Assembly (NCBI GenBank): GCA_022419385.1
Contig: JAJUBI010000001.1
Span: 2,046,001 to 2,110,000, forward strand
From: Paraconiothyrium sp. Pb-2020
Taxonomy: Eukaryota; Ascomycota; Dothideomycetes; Pleosporales; Didymosphaeriaceae
Direction of reading: 5' to 3'
Length of the DNA stretch: 64,000 nt
Shown: positions 34,112-45,771 of the stretch, in pieces
How the letters are laid out: each line of letters opens with the position of its first letter
How positions within the stretch are numbered: the first letter of the stretch is position 1
The notes under the pieces: generated by a model
The model's input: the letters and a program-made list of their open reading frames with translations, nothing else
Told to the model about the DNA's origin: nothing
Databases searched by the model: none
Program-made: the position numbers and the translations under genes

Positions 34112-35808
34112 CTAATGTCCCAGCTCCCCAGCAACCTCTTCAATGGCTTTGACCAATCCCTCCACTGTCCCCCTCCTGGTGTTGCCATTCACTACTACCC
34201 TGAAGAATTTGCCTCTTTCTCCTGGCGCATAGTCGATCATGAAGCCCCTCGCAATGAGCTTCTGTGCTACCTCGCTCGTCACCTTTCCGTTCGTCTCCTT
34301 GTCTCCCAACTTCCTATCTCTCGCCCAATAAAAGCACACTTGTAGACAAGGTAGCGGCTCCGGAGTCACAGACACGAAGTTCGGTGACTTCTTGACGAGC
34401 GAAAGTAGATAGTCTGCGGCGTCGTACGCTCTTCCTACTAGGTCCGAGTAATGTTGTTGGCCGTAGTAGGAGAGGGAGAGGAAGAACTTAAGGGAATCTG
34501 CGCGCCGCCCACACTGCGGTGTCAGATCCGCCAGATCGTAAATATCATTAACGCTATCACCTTCATTATGGAATAGGTAGCCCGCGGGCAGGGTCATAGC
34601 CGCCCAAAATTGCCGTAGATCCTTGGCGAGAAGGAAGGAAGAAGTCATCGGCACACCGAGCATCTTATGCGGGTTCACCGCGATTGAATCCGCCAACTTT
34701 ACCCCCTGCAGTCTCGTCTGCGCGATATGAGAGTTGAAAATCACGGAGCCGCCCCAGCTACCGTCGATGTGCAACCAAAGATTGTGTCGTTCGGCTATTG
34801 TATGTATGGCAGGAAACGGGTCGAACGACCCCAACACGGTAGTCCCAGCTGTCGCATTGATGAAGAAGGGCGTTTCGCCCCTCTCCTTACTCTCTTTAAC
34901 CAGACGCTCCAGCTCCTCCGGTCTCATCCTGCCCTCGGCATCCACAGGGACACCGACGACGTTCTTGCTTCCCAGACCAAACATCTGCGCGGCCTTTTCT
35001 AGGGAATAATGCCCATGCGCACTTGTGAACAACGTGAAACGGTAATTTCCGTTTCCATTCTCCTTAGTTTCGGGGTATAGAGTGTTTCTGGCAATGACAA
35101 TGGCAGAGCTGTTCGACGCGGAACCGCCAGGTTGGCTAATGCCACCGCAGTGCGGGGAGGTGTATCCGAAGAGGTGGGCGAGGTGCTTGGTGGTGTGTTT
35201 CTCAACGAGGGTGAGGACGGGCGACACTTGGTAGACGTGTGCCTGTCACCCGCACATCAGGTCCATGTTAATTGAGGGGGGAGAGGAAAACGCACATTTG
35301 TGTTCAGCGTAGCGAGGAGCAGCTCCGAGACGAGTCCGACCTGTCCCCCATCAGCACTGTTGGTGAATGACACGCCCGCCTACGGTCGTAGTCGAAAGAT
35401 GGCATACCGCATTCGTACTCGCGTACAGCTTATCCAGAAACCCCTGGTCCCACGTGTTCACGCTATACTTTAATACCTTCTCTACAATCCGGATCAACCC
35501 GTCCTTTCCTCCCGCTTGCTCCGGGATGTCCAATTGCAGAATTTGTTCAAGCTTCTTGGGTGGGTGATGTTCGACAAGTGCGGTTCTGGGTCCTCCGCCA
35601 GCAATGGCGAGACCGTGGCCAGTGTGCTTGGTGGCAGCGTCCTCGTCTGCAGATCGGATAAATGGGATGATTAGCTTTTGCACGGCTGAGAGAAGCTGTA
35701 GCAGAATCAGTACCGCAATTGACTGTAATTAGGAAGGATGGGGATTACCTCTTTGACCTCGTCCGCGCGATTAAGCGAAGCCTCGGTTCCGTTGGGTTGA
35801 CCAGTCAT
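34112..35808 (-). CDS. PLP-dependent group II amino-acid decarboxylase
   Basis: Four exons: 35808-35749, 35695-35408, 35340-35296 and 35242-34112, giving 507 residues, the normal size for the family. The pyridoxal-phosphate lysine lies in SIAVNPHKMLGVP (about K324), with the cofactor-contact segment LWLHIDGSWGGS about 30 residues earlier and GGSASNSSAIVIARN near the substrate pocket. Relatives include glutamate, aspartate 1-decarboxylase, cysteine-sulfinate and aromatic-amino-acid decarboxylases. The sequence looks nearest to the glutamate/cysteine-sulfinate branch, but substrate cannot be read from it. Introns are 53, 67 and 53 nt. No targeting signal is visible, so the enzyme is probably cytosolic. 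Confidence 0.87.
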
Positions 35809-36086
35809 ACTTGGAAAACTCTCAACAAGAGACGAAGAGCGAAAGAAAAGGAATACTTTCACGAGCAAGATTATACGGGGGTGTAAGGTAACATAAGGAT
35901 GTCGACATCATCTTAAATATTTCCTCACTGAAGTACTGCCGGCAGAAAAGACTCACCGCCGAGCCAGAGGTGTATCTAGATCGAATCAAAAGCCGTCCCA
36001 AGTCTCCACAAGAACGCCCCATTGACTGCAACGATGCATTAGGGCTTAGAAGTGTAAAACAACGCCGAATTCGACCATATGAGCAC

Positions 36087-38320
36087 TCAGTGCGCCGCAA
36101 CGCTTGTTTTCGCTTTCTCTTTTCCTTGACTGCTGCTGCTGCCATGTCTCTCGTGTTTCTTCTCCTTTTTGCTTTCTTTCTTTGCCTCTTTAGCGTCTCT
36201 TTTGGCTTTTTCAGAGTCCAGTTTTGCCTTCGCCGCCTGCGACTCGGCCCATTTCTTGCGAGCGAGTTCGATTGCTGAGAGGTGGCCACCAGTTTTACGG
36301 CCTTGAGATGGCGGGGTGATCTCGCCATTACTCTCGGGGAAGGACTGGAAACCATCGTTTCCTGCGGTGTATCGGGCCTGCTTCACCCAATCTGCCCGAC
36401 GGCGCCTGTACAAATCCATTCGCCAATTCCGCCATACTGCGCGACCGACGTGGGACTCGCGAAGGGCCGCCTCATTCTCCGCAAGTTCCTCTGCGATGCG
36501 CTCGCGGATGAAAGCGAGGCCGGCCGTGCCTTCCCAAATGGAGTCAATTACGTGCGATCCAGCAGGGTCCAAAGCCAATTCACCAACGTGCCCATAGAAT
36601 TGTTGTATGACTTTTCTTCGGAAGATCACAGACGCGTTCGGAGATACTAGCGCGGCCTGCAATGTTCGCGATGCTGCTGGATCTCGAGCAACTCGCAGGG
36701 TCATGTAGTCGCCCAATTTAGTGAAAGAGTCGAATATTAGGTTTCCAAGAGGTCCGTCTACCGTCATCATCGTTTGGGCGAGTAGAGATCCATGAACCTT
36801 ATCTGGTTGCGGGTGTTCATGCTTTGAAGTCGGCTTGCCGTCGTCAGAAGGAGCTTCGCCAAGTTTGAGAAGACGCGTAATCTCAAAACCACCAGACCCG
36901 CCGTATGCAGCTTTAAGCTGCGCTGCGATGGGAACAGTATCTACTCCTCGGGCGACACAGCGTTCGATCAATGTCTTGATGATGGCCGTTCGGTTGCGCT
37001 CGACCAAGTTCGGGATCTGCTCGATGATCTGGCGCGAAGCTTCCTCGAGGTCGTCCTTGCTGAGGCGTTCGAGAATACGGCCAGCGACGTATCCGGCGAT
37101 TTCGTTCCGTGCGAGACTGCCCATGCGCTGCTGGAAAAATTGTCTATAGATGGACTTGAAGAGCTTTCCGGGCGCGTGCTCAATGATGGTTTCTAGCAAT
37201 CTGGAACCAACAGCGTCGTAAACAAGACCGTTGATAAACGATGCGCTGGGGGTGTCTTCCTTAATGGGATCGTCCGGGAGCAATTTGCGGATGATAGAGT
37301 TCTCGTCCTTCGCTTTGACTTTGCCAAACAGGGTGAGTTCGAGCTTCAGCATAAGTTGCAGGGTGGGATTCCCGGTGGGGTGCGTCGCAAGCATTTGAAG
37401 GTAGTTGGTGTCCAGGTTCGCAACACTGTCGTTGATGACTTTTTGCAGAGCATCCATGAATGACTGCGGGACCTTTCTCTCGCCCAGAACCACTTCTTGC
37501 TTCTCCGCAACAGGGACCCCGACCTTTTCCTTCTTTTTGCTATGTAGGGTAGACTTGTTGCCTTGTTTTTCCAGCGGGGTACCGGAAAGCACGACAAGCA
37601 GTACGCGTAGGACATGGGAAGCAAAGCGTTCGGTGATGAGGTAGCCCAGGTAGCCTTCTAGCTCGTCCAAGGTGAAAAGGAACAGATTCTCCATGGAAGC
37701 GACGACATCGTTCGGGTCGGAGGAAGGCGGCGTAATGAGATGGGGTTTCGTGGCTTCCTGGGTGACGACAGGCGCGGCTTGTATGAAGAGGGCTTCGCAG
37801 CAGTGCGATGCAAAGCGGTGCTGGACGAGGTGGACGAAACTGTAGACGTTAGCTTGAGAAAAGCAAGAGCGGAAAATGAAGGCACTTACTGGCCGTTGAA
37901 CTTTTGAAACAGATCCTTGAGCTGTTTTGGAGTGGACATCAGGACCAGGCGCTCCATCAAGCGCGAGCAGGACTGGCTGTTTGCGAGCTTCAGTTCCTTG
38001 CCATCGGCCTCTCTGTACACGCTCTCGATGAACAGATTGCGCTCCTCGGGCCCGTCGAACTGATTGAGCTCTAGCATCTCGTCTGCACGCTTGAAATACT
38101 CCTGCTCGTCCTCGTCGAGCATGCCATAGAAGGGCATGGCGCCCGGGCGGGTGACGCCATCGATAGCTTCGTCCTGGAACGGCTCGTCGTCTTCGCGGGG
38201 CGCGGCTTCGTCGTCGAGGCTCTTCCTGCGGCGCTTGGTGTCGGCGTCGCGCTCGTCGAGCTCGCGCTTGCGCTTCTTCTCCTCGCCGCGGCGGCCGCGC
38301 TTCTTGAAGTCCTTGGGCAT
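36087..38320 (-). CDS. NOP9: Nop9, pumilio-like nucleolar pre-rRNA binding protein
   Basis: Exon 1 is 38320-37890 and exon 2 is 37839-36087; the 50-nt intron has GTAAGT, AGCTAAC and CTACAG. The product is 727 residues. It starts with a basic nucleolar signal (KKRGRRGEEKKRKRELDERD), followed by the Nop9 signature ADEMLELNQFDGPEERNLFI. It then shows pumilio-type helical repeats such as SRLMERLVLMSTPKQLKDLF, HFVHLVQHRFASHCCEALF, GSRLLETIIEHAPGKLFKSI and GSHVIDSIWEGTAGLAFIRE. The C-terminal tail is Lys/Glu-rich. Nop9 binds ITS1/18S precursor RNA and delays Nob1 cleavage. It diverges from TIP20 across a 466-base gap and lies about 280 bases from the decarboxylase gene. Confidence 0.92.
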
Positions 38321-38786
38321 GGTCGAGGGCGCAGTGGCGGAGGATGGGGCTGGGCGAAAAAAATAAAAGGCCCCGGGCAAGCAACGCTCGGCTATCTGAG
38401 ATGCCGGGATGCCAGATCGGAAGCCAGGGGCGCCAACCTTGCAAGAGGGACGCGCCGCCTTTTATGTCGGACCGGCGGGCATCAGGGAGCACGACTGGGG
38501 CCTGGGCTGGGTCTGCAGCGACACACCGTCTGCGCGGTGGGCGGCACACCTGGGCAGGGCAGGGCAGGGCGACGAGAGTGGCCTGAGACTGTTTGCCACG
38601 AGGGTGCTAAAGCGGGCTAGCAGCGCTGCAGCGACACTGGCACGACGGGCAACGGCAGCCACTGCGCCTGTGCGCGCTTCTCAGATCGATCGGCGGAAAT
38701 GCGCGCCACGCCCGCCCGCCCGCCTGCTCACCACCCCCACGCCTGCACCCTGGGCCACCGCAACACTCCCGCCGACGACCGCGGCC
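38321..38786. promoter_or_regulatory. Divergent promoter region, NOP9 / TIP20
   Basis: A 466-base GC-rich gap between two divergent start codons. A plus-strand frame is open through much of it in the same phase as TIP20, but without family similarity; I regard it as untranslated. Confidence 0.55.
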
Positions 38787-41550
38787 ATGGACGACCAGAT
38801 CCGCGTGGCCGACTACCTCGACGACAAGCTGCAGACGCCCCAGGACCTCGACTCGCTCGACCAGCTGCTGCACAGCATCCACACCCAGCACGGCCTGCTC
38901 AAGCAGCAGCTGCACGACGCCCAGCGCGACCTCCACGACGCAAAGCACGCCCAGCACGACCACCACCATGGCCTGCAGACCCGCGCCCGCGCCTTCCGCG
39001 CCGACCAGGCCGACATCGACCGCAGGCTGCTCGTCGTCGCCGCCTCGGACACCAGCGACGACGCCGTGCCCCGCTTCGAACGGGTGCTCGACACGCTCCA
39101 GCGCCTCGACGTGGCCAACGCATACGTAGAGCTGTTGCACGAGCTTGACGTGCTCAGGTAGGACACCCCTGTGTGCATCCCCCACCGCGTCCAGCTGACA
39201 GGCCCAGCACCGAAGCGCAATTGCAGCTGCAGACGTCCAATGACGCCGCCCTCGCTCCCTACAAGCAGCTGCGCTCCCTCCACACCCGCCTGCTCCGCCT
39301 GCAAGACGAAGCCGAGGGTGCCGCTCCGCAACTGCTGCATCACGTAGACCAGATTACCCAGGCCCTGCGCTCCAAGATCCTGGATGCCTTCTCCGCCCAT
39401 CTCGACAAAGTGCTCAGGAAGATCAAGTGGCCAACACCAAAAGCCACCATAGACAGCGGGCTGCAGCAGGACTGGGAGACGGCTGTGCTGAAGCTGCTCG
39501 ACCTGCAGATGCCTGAGATGGATGGCGTGCGGTACTCCCAGGGCGACGCGAGCAAGATCAAGCTCCCTGCGGTGCTCTTCCCGTTGCAGGTGCTGGTGCA
39601 ACCCCTAGAGATGCGCTTTCGGTACCACTTCGACGGTGACAAGCCTACGAACCGCATTGATAGGCCTGAATACTTCCTCTCCCACATCACCACTCTGCTG
39701 AACGACTACAGCGACTTTGTTGTTGACTATGTGCAGCCCAGTCTACTCAAACAATTTCGTGGGACTGATCTCGCGCTCAACTCCGTCTACATTGATGCCA
39801 TGTCTGCCTTCATAACCGCGCTATTACCCATGCTGAGGTCAAAAGTCGGCGCCCTTCTTCCGAAAGTGGCGTCCCAACCCCAGCTGCTGAGCCACCTTAT
39901 GCACGAGCTTATGAGCTTCGACAACACAATTAGAGAGGAATGGAGGTACGACGGCGGTTACGGCGTGGAGGGATGGAAAGGCCTGTCGTGGGAATTCCTT
40001 GTCCAAGGTGACTGGTTTGGGCGGTGGCTGCAGGTTGAGAAAGACTGTATGGACATTTCGACACTCGCGTTCGTATCCGAGACTGACTTTCGCAGTTGCC
40101 TTGGCTCGCTATCAAAGTATTGTCGAGGCCCCAGACTTTGGAGATCTGGACTACGAGAGTGTCGATCCCAAAGCCACAAAACCCACCAAGGGAGCAATCC
40201 GCGTCAATGACTTACTTGAAACAATCACAGGTGGGGACTGCCCCGTAAATCACTGACAGCTCAACACTGATCAGCATTGCAGACCGTTACAGACCCTTGA
40301 CTTCGTTCACCCAAAAATTAAGATTCTTGATCGATATCCAGATCACCATATTCGACAAGCTTGAAGAGCGGCTCCGCGGCAACCTGGAAGCTTATTTGAC
40401 TCTGACCACGTCCTTGGGTCGTGCAATGGGCGGTGTTTCCAAGGAAGAGCAGGACAGGTTGTTGGGTATAGAAGGCCTGGAAAGGCTTTGTAAGACATAC
40501 GGTAGTGCAGACTACCTCGAACGGGCAATGCGAGACTGGAGCGACGACCTGGTAGGGTGCCGATATGCTGCCAGATGAACAATCCGAGCTAATGGACCCC
40601 TCAGTTCTTTCTCGACATATGGGACGAGCTGCAAGATCGTGCCCGCCGAGCCAATAACATCGGTGCCATGTCTGTTGCCGATGTAGCAGAACGCACGTCG
40701 AAAGCCGTAGGCGGGGACAGCGACGGTGGCGCGCTCTTCGACGAAACCGCCGCGGCGTACTCGCGTCTCCGCATCCGGAGTGAAAAGATCATTACCGACA
40801 CCCTAAATGGTAACGTGCGCGAGGCGCTACGAGCCTATCGACACATGTAAGTCCCCAAAGCGGTAATTCCAGCGTTGTCCCCTGTCCGTCCGCATGCTTA
40901 CTTTTTGCTCTCGCACCAGCAACCCCTGGGCGACGCTTTCCGCATCGAGCACCACGCTGTCCAGCACTGCAGAGCTCGACCCACTCATTGCCTATCTGTC
41001 CACTACGCTGGGCTTCTTGTCCCGCGCGCTCGCTCCCGCCCCGCTGCGCCGCATCGCGAGAGGCGCCCTCGCTACCGTGAGCTCCACCGTTTGGGACAAC
41101 GTCGTCAGCCGACATCGCTTCTCGACCGCGGGCGCTGCACAGCTCTCTTCTGATCTTCACGCCATATGTCGCTTTGTCGACAAAGCGGTTGGACCGGGCG
41201 TTGCCGAGGCCGGGCTACGTCGATGCCTGGAAGGTGCCCAGCTCCTCAATCTACCCATCAAGGGTGGCAAATCGCAGGTGAAATCACCCGATGAAACAGG
41301 TGATACTGGCGAGAGCTGGGAAGCCTGGGGTGCAGACGATGACGGCGAGGCGCCAAAAGAAACGGGTGGTGGTCCAGAAGCCGACGGAGGCGCGGAGCTT
41401 GGCGGGGATCTCGGACTTTGGGAGGTCGAAAAGAGGCTGTTTGCCGATAATCAAAGTGCGAGGGTGGTGCTTGAGGAGCTGGGCTTGGAGGTGCTGAGCG
41501 AAACCGAGGGTCGGGCTGTGCTGGGGCGACGGGTGGAGCTTGCCGGATAG
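38787..41550 (+). CDS. TIP20: Tip20/RINT-1 family subunit of the Dsl1 ER tethering complex
   Basis: Six exons: 38787-39157, 39202-40046, 40096-40230, 40283-40551, 40605-40846 and 40920-41550. The sum is 2493 nt, or 830 residues. ATG 38787 gives MDDQIRVADYLDDKL followed by a His/Gln-rich coiled coil. The conserved RINT-1/TIP20 core runs from about residue 230: RYHFDGDKPTNRIDRPEYFL, then ITTLLNDYSDFVVDYVQPSL, WEFLVQGDWFGRWLQVEKDF, TSFTQKLRFLIDIQITIFDK and DLFFLDIWDEL. The C-terminus contains a Gly/Glu-rich insert (about 745-780). The protein would help tether COPI vesicles to the ER and contact ER SNAREs. All introns are 44-73 nt with good signals. Confidence 0.9.
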
Positions 41551-42035
41551 ACAGAGACAGGACGGGCGTTGGTGGCTTGATCTGCGGTTACACACACCGG
41601 TGAGCAAGGCACTATTATGGACAATAGTATCAACATGATACTTATTGCATAGATACTTCGAGTGCATATATTGCCTGTGCACATTGCACAGAAGCTCAAC
41701 CTAGAACACTTTGTGACTGCATGTGCATCTGAGTGTGAAGGTTGTAATCCGACATGTATCCCAAATACAGTTCCTCAATCTCACACGAGCCTTCCGCGGA
41801 GCGCCAACTTTTGATAATTACAAGTCGATATGAACTATAGACACACCGGGCTCGCTAGGAACCTCTGCATTATACATCACATCTAAATATTATGCTGTAA
41901 GCTCCCTATGTCTGTAAGCCTGTTCACTTCTAGGTGTTATCGAACGGTATCAATAATTAATTCACTTCAATTAGATCAAATGCTTCTTCGTCCTTGTGAA
42001 GCCTTGTCCGTTCTGCGGCGTCCACGATTCAAAAA
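41551..42035. other. Intergenic region
   Basis: About 485 AT-rich bases downstream of TIP20. I see no gene or repeat in it. Confidence 0.5.
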
Positions 42036-43384
42036 TTATGGAGCGCATGATCTATGACCACCACAATCATCCATGACGAGACCCGCATGAGGCTGCGAAT
42101 AACTATCCAGATCTATATGGCCGTACAACGGGTTCGTCTGTAACTCCATGTCCGAGGCAGGCCACGGGAAGGACAACGCATGCGCTGGTGTTGTCGGGTG
42201 TAAATTTGAATACCTGTTTGCTTGCCAGCTTGGATCGCCTTGTTGTACCATCTCTCTGCCTGAAGCGATGTGCCGTCAAGCCCCCGCATGTAGCGGCTTG
42301 GGTCCCATTCGGGTTGACCGAGTCATTATCGCCCTCATCATCGTCATTCCCGCTGTCACCCGCGTTAGCAGCATCTTCGTCGTCTTTATGCCTGTGTGAG
42401 ATGTCCTCTTCGTTGGCCTGTTGAGACTCGTCTTCTTCGTTGTGCAAGTTGTTTCTCATTCATCTCTTCGCCCATTTCGTCTCGTTCTACCGTGGTTCCA
42501 TTGGTTCCGTCATCTTCTTCTACGCCATCCTCGCCCTCTTCATACAGCCAGCGCTTGTCGACCGATTTGGTGAATCTTCCCGAGCCCTCATCAATCAGCT
42601 CAGCTCCTTCCTCGTCTGGAGCTCCTACAAAGACAATTGCATAATAACCTTCAGTGAAAGCGTTCCAATGTGCTCTCTAAACTAGCTGCGTGAGGTCCAC
42701 CATCGCCCAACCTAATTCACCTCCCTCCGGATTCAAGCCACTACTTATATCTTGCTTTTCCTCGGCCCACGGTGCGCACAGCATTCCGTCGCTGATATTG
42801 ACAGTCAGTACTGTTAGTTTGCAGCTTGTACGATCACATGTCCTACACAGGCAGCTTGTATAGTTATTTCTTATTTGTTTAGTGTCTTTATTAGACGTAT
42901 CTCTCACTTAGTAGATAGACTATCGACCATCTGATCTTCTCCTTCTCCTTCTCCAACAAGTACTGGAATATGGAGGTTCTCGTTTGGACAGTACATCTCG
43001 CTGCGGTATCCCTGGTCCGGGACCTTCCCGTATAAGAGGAGACGTCGCATTTGTTATCGCCCTGAAGCAGGACACGGGTTCAAGAGCGAAGGCAGAGTTG
43101 TCTCCGTCCTGGAACGCCATGTTGCATAGCTCTAACTCAGCACTCATCGCAATGTCCAGGTGAGTGTAACTGTGACAACCGCAAGGTTCGCAACTGTAAC
43201 AACGAGCTCCCGTAGTCTCAGTGAAGACCAGGCGGTAGCCTGTCAGAGAATGTGTCCTTATGGTGTTGGTTGTATGCTTCCTCCTCTGTGAGTGACAGAC
43301 TATTGGAATAAAGCGACTCAGATGTGGACTGTGTAATGAGAGAAGATCACCTAATGCACTGCCTATATCGCGACAGTGGGGCAA
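42036..43384 (-). pseudogene. Possible decayed gene, frame broken several times
   Basis: Protein-like stretches follow each other on the minus strand but in different frames. One at about 43250-43020 contains RLVFTETTGARCYSCEPCGC and AELELCNMAFQDGDNSAFAL. One at 42800-42450 contains GMLCAPWAEEKQDIS and, after an in-frame TAG (near 42683), AIVFVGAPDEEGAELIDEGS and FTKSVDKRWLYEEGEDG. Two more at 42440-42040 contain SQQANEEDISHRHKDDED, then SFPWPASDMELQTNPLYGHI. No set of GT-AG introns I tried joins them all. I do not recognise a family. It is either a pseudogene or a real gene with poorly recognised introns; a chance mosaic is also possible. Confidence 0.35.
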
Positions 43385-43733
43385 AGATGGATGCTTCTAC
43401 CTGAAAACGGCACAATACAGTATAGGAGCTTCCCTTGCAGTACATACGTGCCAGTTGATCGAATTCACAGCAGCAACAAGGAGAGATGGGAGATTTAACG
43501 TAATTTCATTCCGTATCGTAAAGTAAGTCGTACAACAGAAACATTACTACATCCACCCATTCAAGCGTGCAAAGGTAGGTCTAACCTTTGCGTGCCAGCT
43601 ATCATCTAGTCTCGACCATATTCCAGGTCGTTGCTCTTGATCCGAATGCTGCCCGTGTTCAGACCCAGATTTCGTATTCTTGTCCGGTTTCTGCTCAGGT
43701 GCGGCTTTGGTCCGAGTCCCAGCATCCTCCGTC

Positions 43734-43994
43734 TCAGTTGGAGAACTTCTCGGGGACCTTCTTGCCGGTGGCTTTTTCAAACATGTTGCGTGCGCCATCG
43801 GTCTGCCATCATGTTAGCACTTGCCCTCCTGGACTACGTGTGAAGTGAGAACATACGATCTTCTCATTGACACCACGGTTCTTATCGGGGTTCGATCCCC
43901 ACGCGCCGCCAAACTTCTTCTCAGCAGTGTCGAGGCCCTTGTCGAGGTAGTCTTTCTGGCCGGCAGCGGCGTTGTTGTTGGTGTTGGAGTTCAT
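43734..43994 (-). CDS. Small hydrophilic protein of 68 residues, unknown function
   Basis: Two exons, 43994-43857 and 43802-43734, joined over a 54-nt intron (GTATGT donor, GCTAAC branch, CAG acceptor). The product is very hydrophilic and Asn/Lys/Gly-rich: QKDYLDKGLDTAEKKFGGAW before the splice and ARNMFEKATGKKVPEKFSN at the end. The composition and size recall small fungal stress-related proteins, but I cannot name a family. The repeated D-x-x-EKKFG / MFEKATGKK pattern suggests amphipathic helices. Several TGACG motifs lie 290-430 bases upstream. The neat restoration of frame by the intron and the tidy C-terminus argue that it is a real gene. Confidence 0.7.
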
Positions 43995-44286
43995 CTTCAC
44001 GTCTGGATGGATCGAAGGATCGTATAAAGCGGGAAGGAAGGATGCGATGTGATGGTCACAAGATGTGGTTGGATAAGGCTATGATGGGCGGGAGCGACGG
44101 GATGCTTATATACCCCGAGAGCGGGCGGGCAGAGCAAGCACAGCTCGTGCTATCAACGGCTAGACGCCGGCGGTGATGGCATGGCAGCCAGTAGGACGCG
44201 CGGGAGCGCAAGCCCAAACCTGCCCTGCATGCATCCCAGTCTCAAAGGCGAGAAACTTGGCTCGAGGCCAGTGAGAAGCTTATCGC

Positions 44287-44422
44287 TGACGTCGAATGCA
44301 AGGGCACGCTTAATGCTCTGCTACAAGGCGGCGCTATAGCTGACGTCCGTCGATGATTGTGCTGTGCTGAAAGAGGACGCTGTGACGTGGGAGGTGCCGG
44401 CGCGCCGGGTTACCTGACGTCA
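44287..44422. promoter_or_regulatory. Cluster of four TGACG (CRE/ATF-like) elements
   Basis: TGACGTCG at 44287, TGACGTCC at 44341, TGACGTGG at 44383 and a full palindromic TGACGTCA at 44415, all within 136 bases upstream of the 68-residue gene. TGACGTCA is the binding site of Atf1/AtfA bZIP stress regulators in ascomycetes. Function here is inferred. Confidence 0.5.
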
Positions 44423-44757
44423 TAAGATCGAGCCCCCTCGAGGACCCTGCCAAGATCGAGACATGCGATGGGTGTGACGCAGGCAGGGAATTGTGGGGTC
44501 CCATTTGCGGGGCGAGCCTGTGGGATTCACACGGTTCTCGATGTGTGGATTTTGGCTCGGTGAGCAGGTGTTGAACCAATGTTCCTAGCCTCGATTTCTT
44601 GGCAGGTGTGACAGGCACGTCCTGCCTTCGCGGGTGGGTCTAGGTACAACCACACCCTGTCGTGAGGAGTCCTCTTGGGGCCCTTTCGATAGGCACACAG
44701 AGAGAGGGAAGACCGAAGAGCAGCAAGTCGTAAACCTGAACCTTGGAATGTTCGAGG

Positions 44758-44765
44758 TCACGTGA
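44758..44765. promoter_or_regulatory. TCACGTGA palindrome (E-box type)
   Basis: A perfect 8-base palindrome with a CACGTG core, bound in fungi by bHLH factors. It lies about 770 bases upstream of the small-protein gene; no direct evidence of use. Confidence 0.3.
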
Positions 44766-45771
44766 ACGCACTATGTTAAGAGGGCAAGCACAGTCTTCCT
44801 TTTCTCCTTGATGGGTTTGTTTTGGAGTAAGGCTGTAGTCTCAAAGTCGAAAAGTTGACTTTTTAGCTTTTGTGGATAGTTTTTAACCAGGGAGAAGCAA
44901 TGAGAGAATATGCTGCCGCCAGATGAATAGCGTCTCCGAGCGGCTGTCATTGCATTATGCTTGCGGGAGGATGTACGATCCGTGTTTAGAGCTTACCTTC
45001 TATCTGTTATCTGTCCACATCAATCGGCATCTCTGTATCAGCCTCGAAAAAGCAAATGACTGGGTTCACGAGGATACTTGTAGTCAAACGGCCATGCATC
45101 CGTTCGATGCCTCAGGCTTGCACGCTAGTCCTGCGCCCACCGTTTGCTTGCCTTCCCAATGCAGACGGCTGCCTTGCCCCAAAACTTTGCGTGCCAGCCT
45201 GTCGCTGTCTCCCACTCTCTCCAACCAGCTTCGCTGCTGTCTTCCTCCCGGTTGGTATCATCAACTGTCATGCCATCCCATTTCCCTTCTGAGCGAAGCA
45301 CCCCCTTCGTCGAGAGAAGGATGAGGCACCTTGATGGACGCACACCAAAATAGCACATGCATACCGCACACCCGAATGAACACACTCATAACATTTCTAC
45401 TCATCGTAACATGCTTTCCACCCGTATTCATCAATATCGCATCTCTAAGATGCCACAGCCTCCGACGACACGGAAGTTGGCAACCGAGGGTATCTCAACA
45501 GGTATAAAGTCAAGCTACATGCTGAGAAGCTCGCAGCATGCTAAGGAAAGCGGCCGTCGAATCTTAACGCAGGAACCAGTATGAAACAACCAAGCACCCA
45601 ATCTACCCCATGACACCGATGCCAAAAGCAAAACGAAAACCCACCAATCGCTGAAACGCACGACGATAAAGTAACGACGGCAAGGGATATAGTATACAGT
45701 GAAGAACGTAAAGCAGAGCAAGGCGTCTCAGCGTCCCCAATCTCTACGCAGAGTCTGGGACTCAAATTGGA

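Larger units (their letters stand above)
43995..45771. other. Intergenic region upstream of the small-protein gene
   Basis: About 1.8 kb without a supported gene. The first 800 bases hold TGACG-type motifs and a TCACGTGA palindrome, listed separately. The remainder (44900-45770) contains only short overlapping frames. Confidence 0.5.

Noticed and set aside
43887..43900. tRNA T-loop-like string GGGGTTCGATCCCC
   Set aside because: It lies inside the coding exon of the 68-residue gene and has no matching acceptor, D or anticodon arms nearby.
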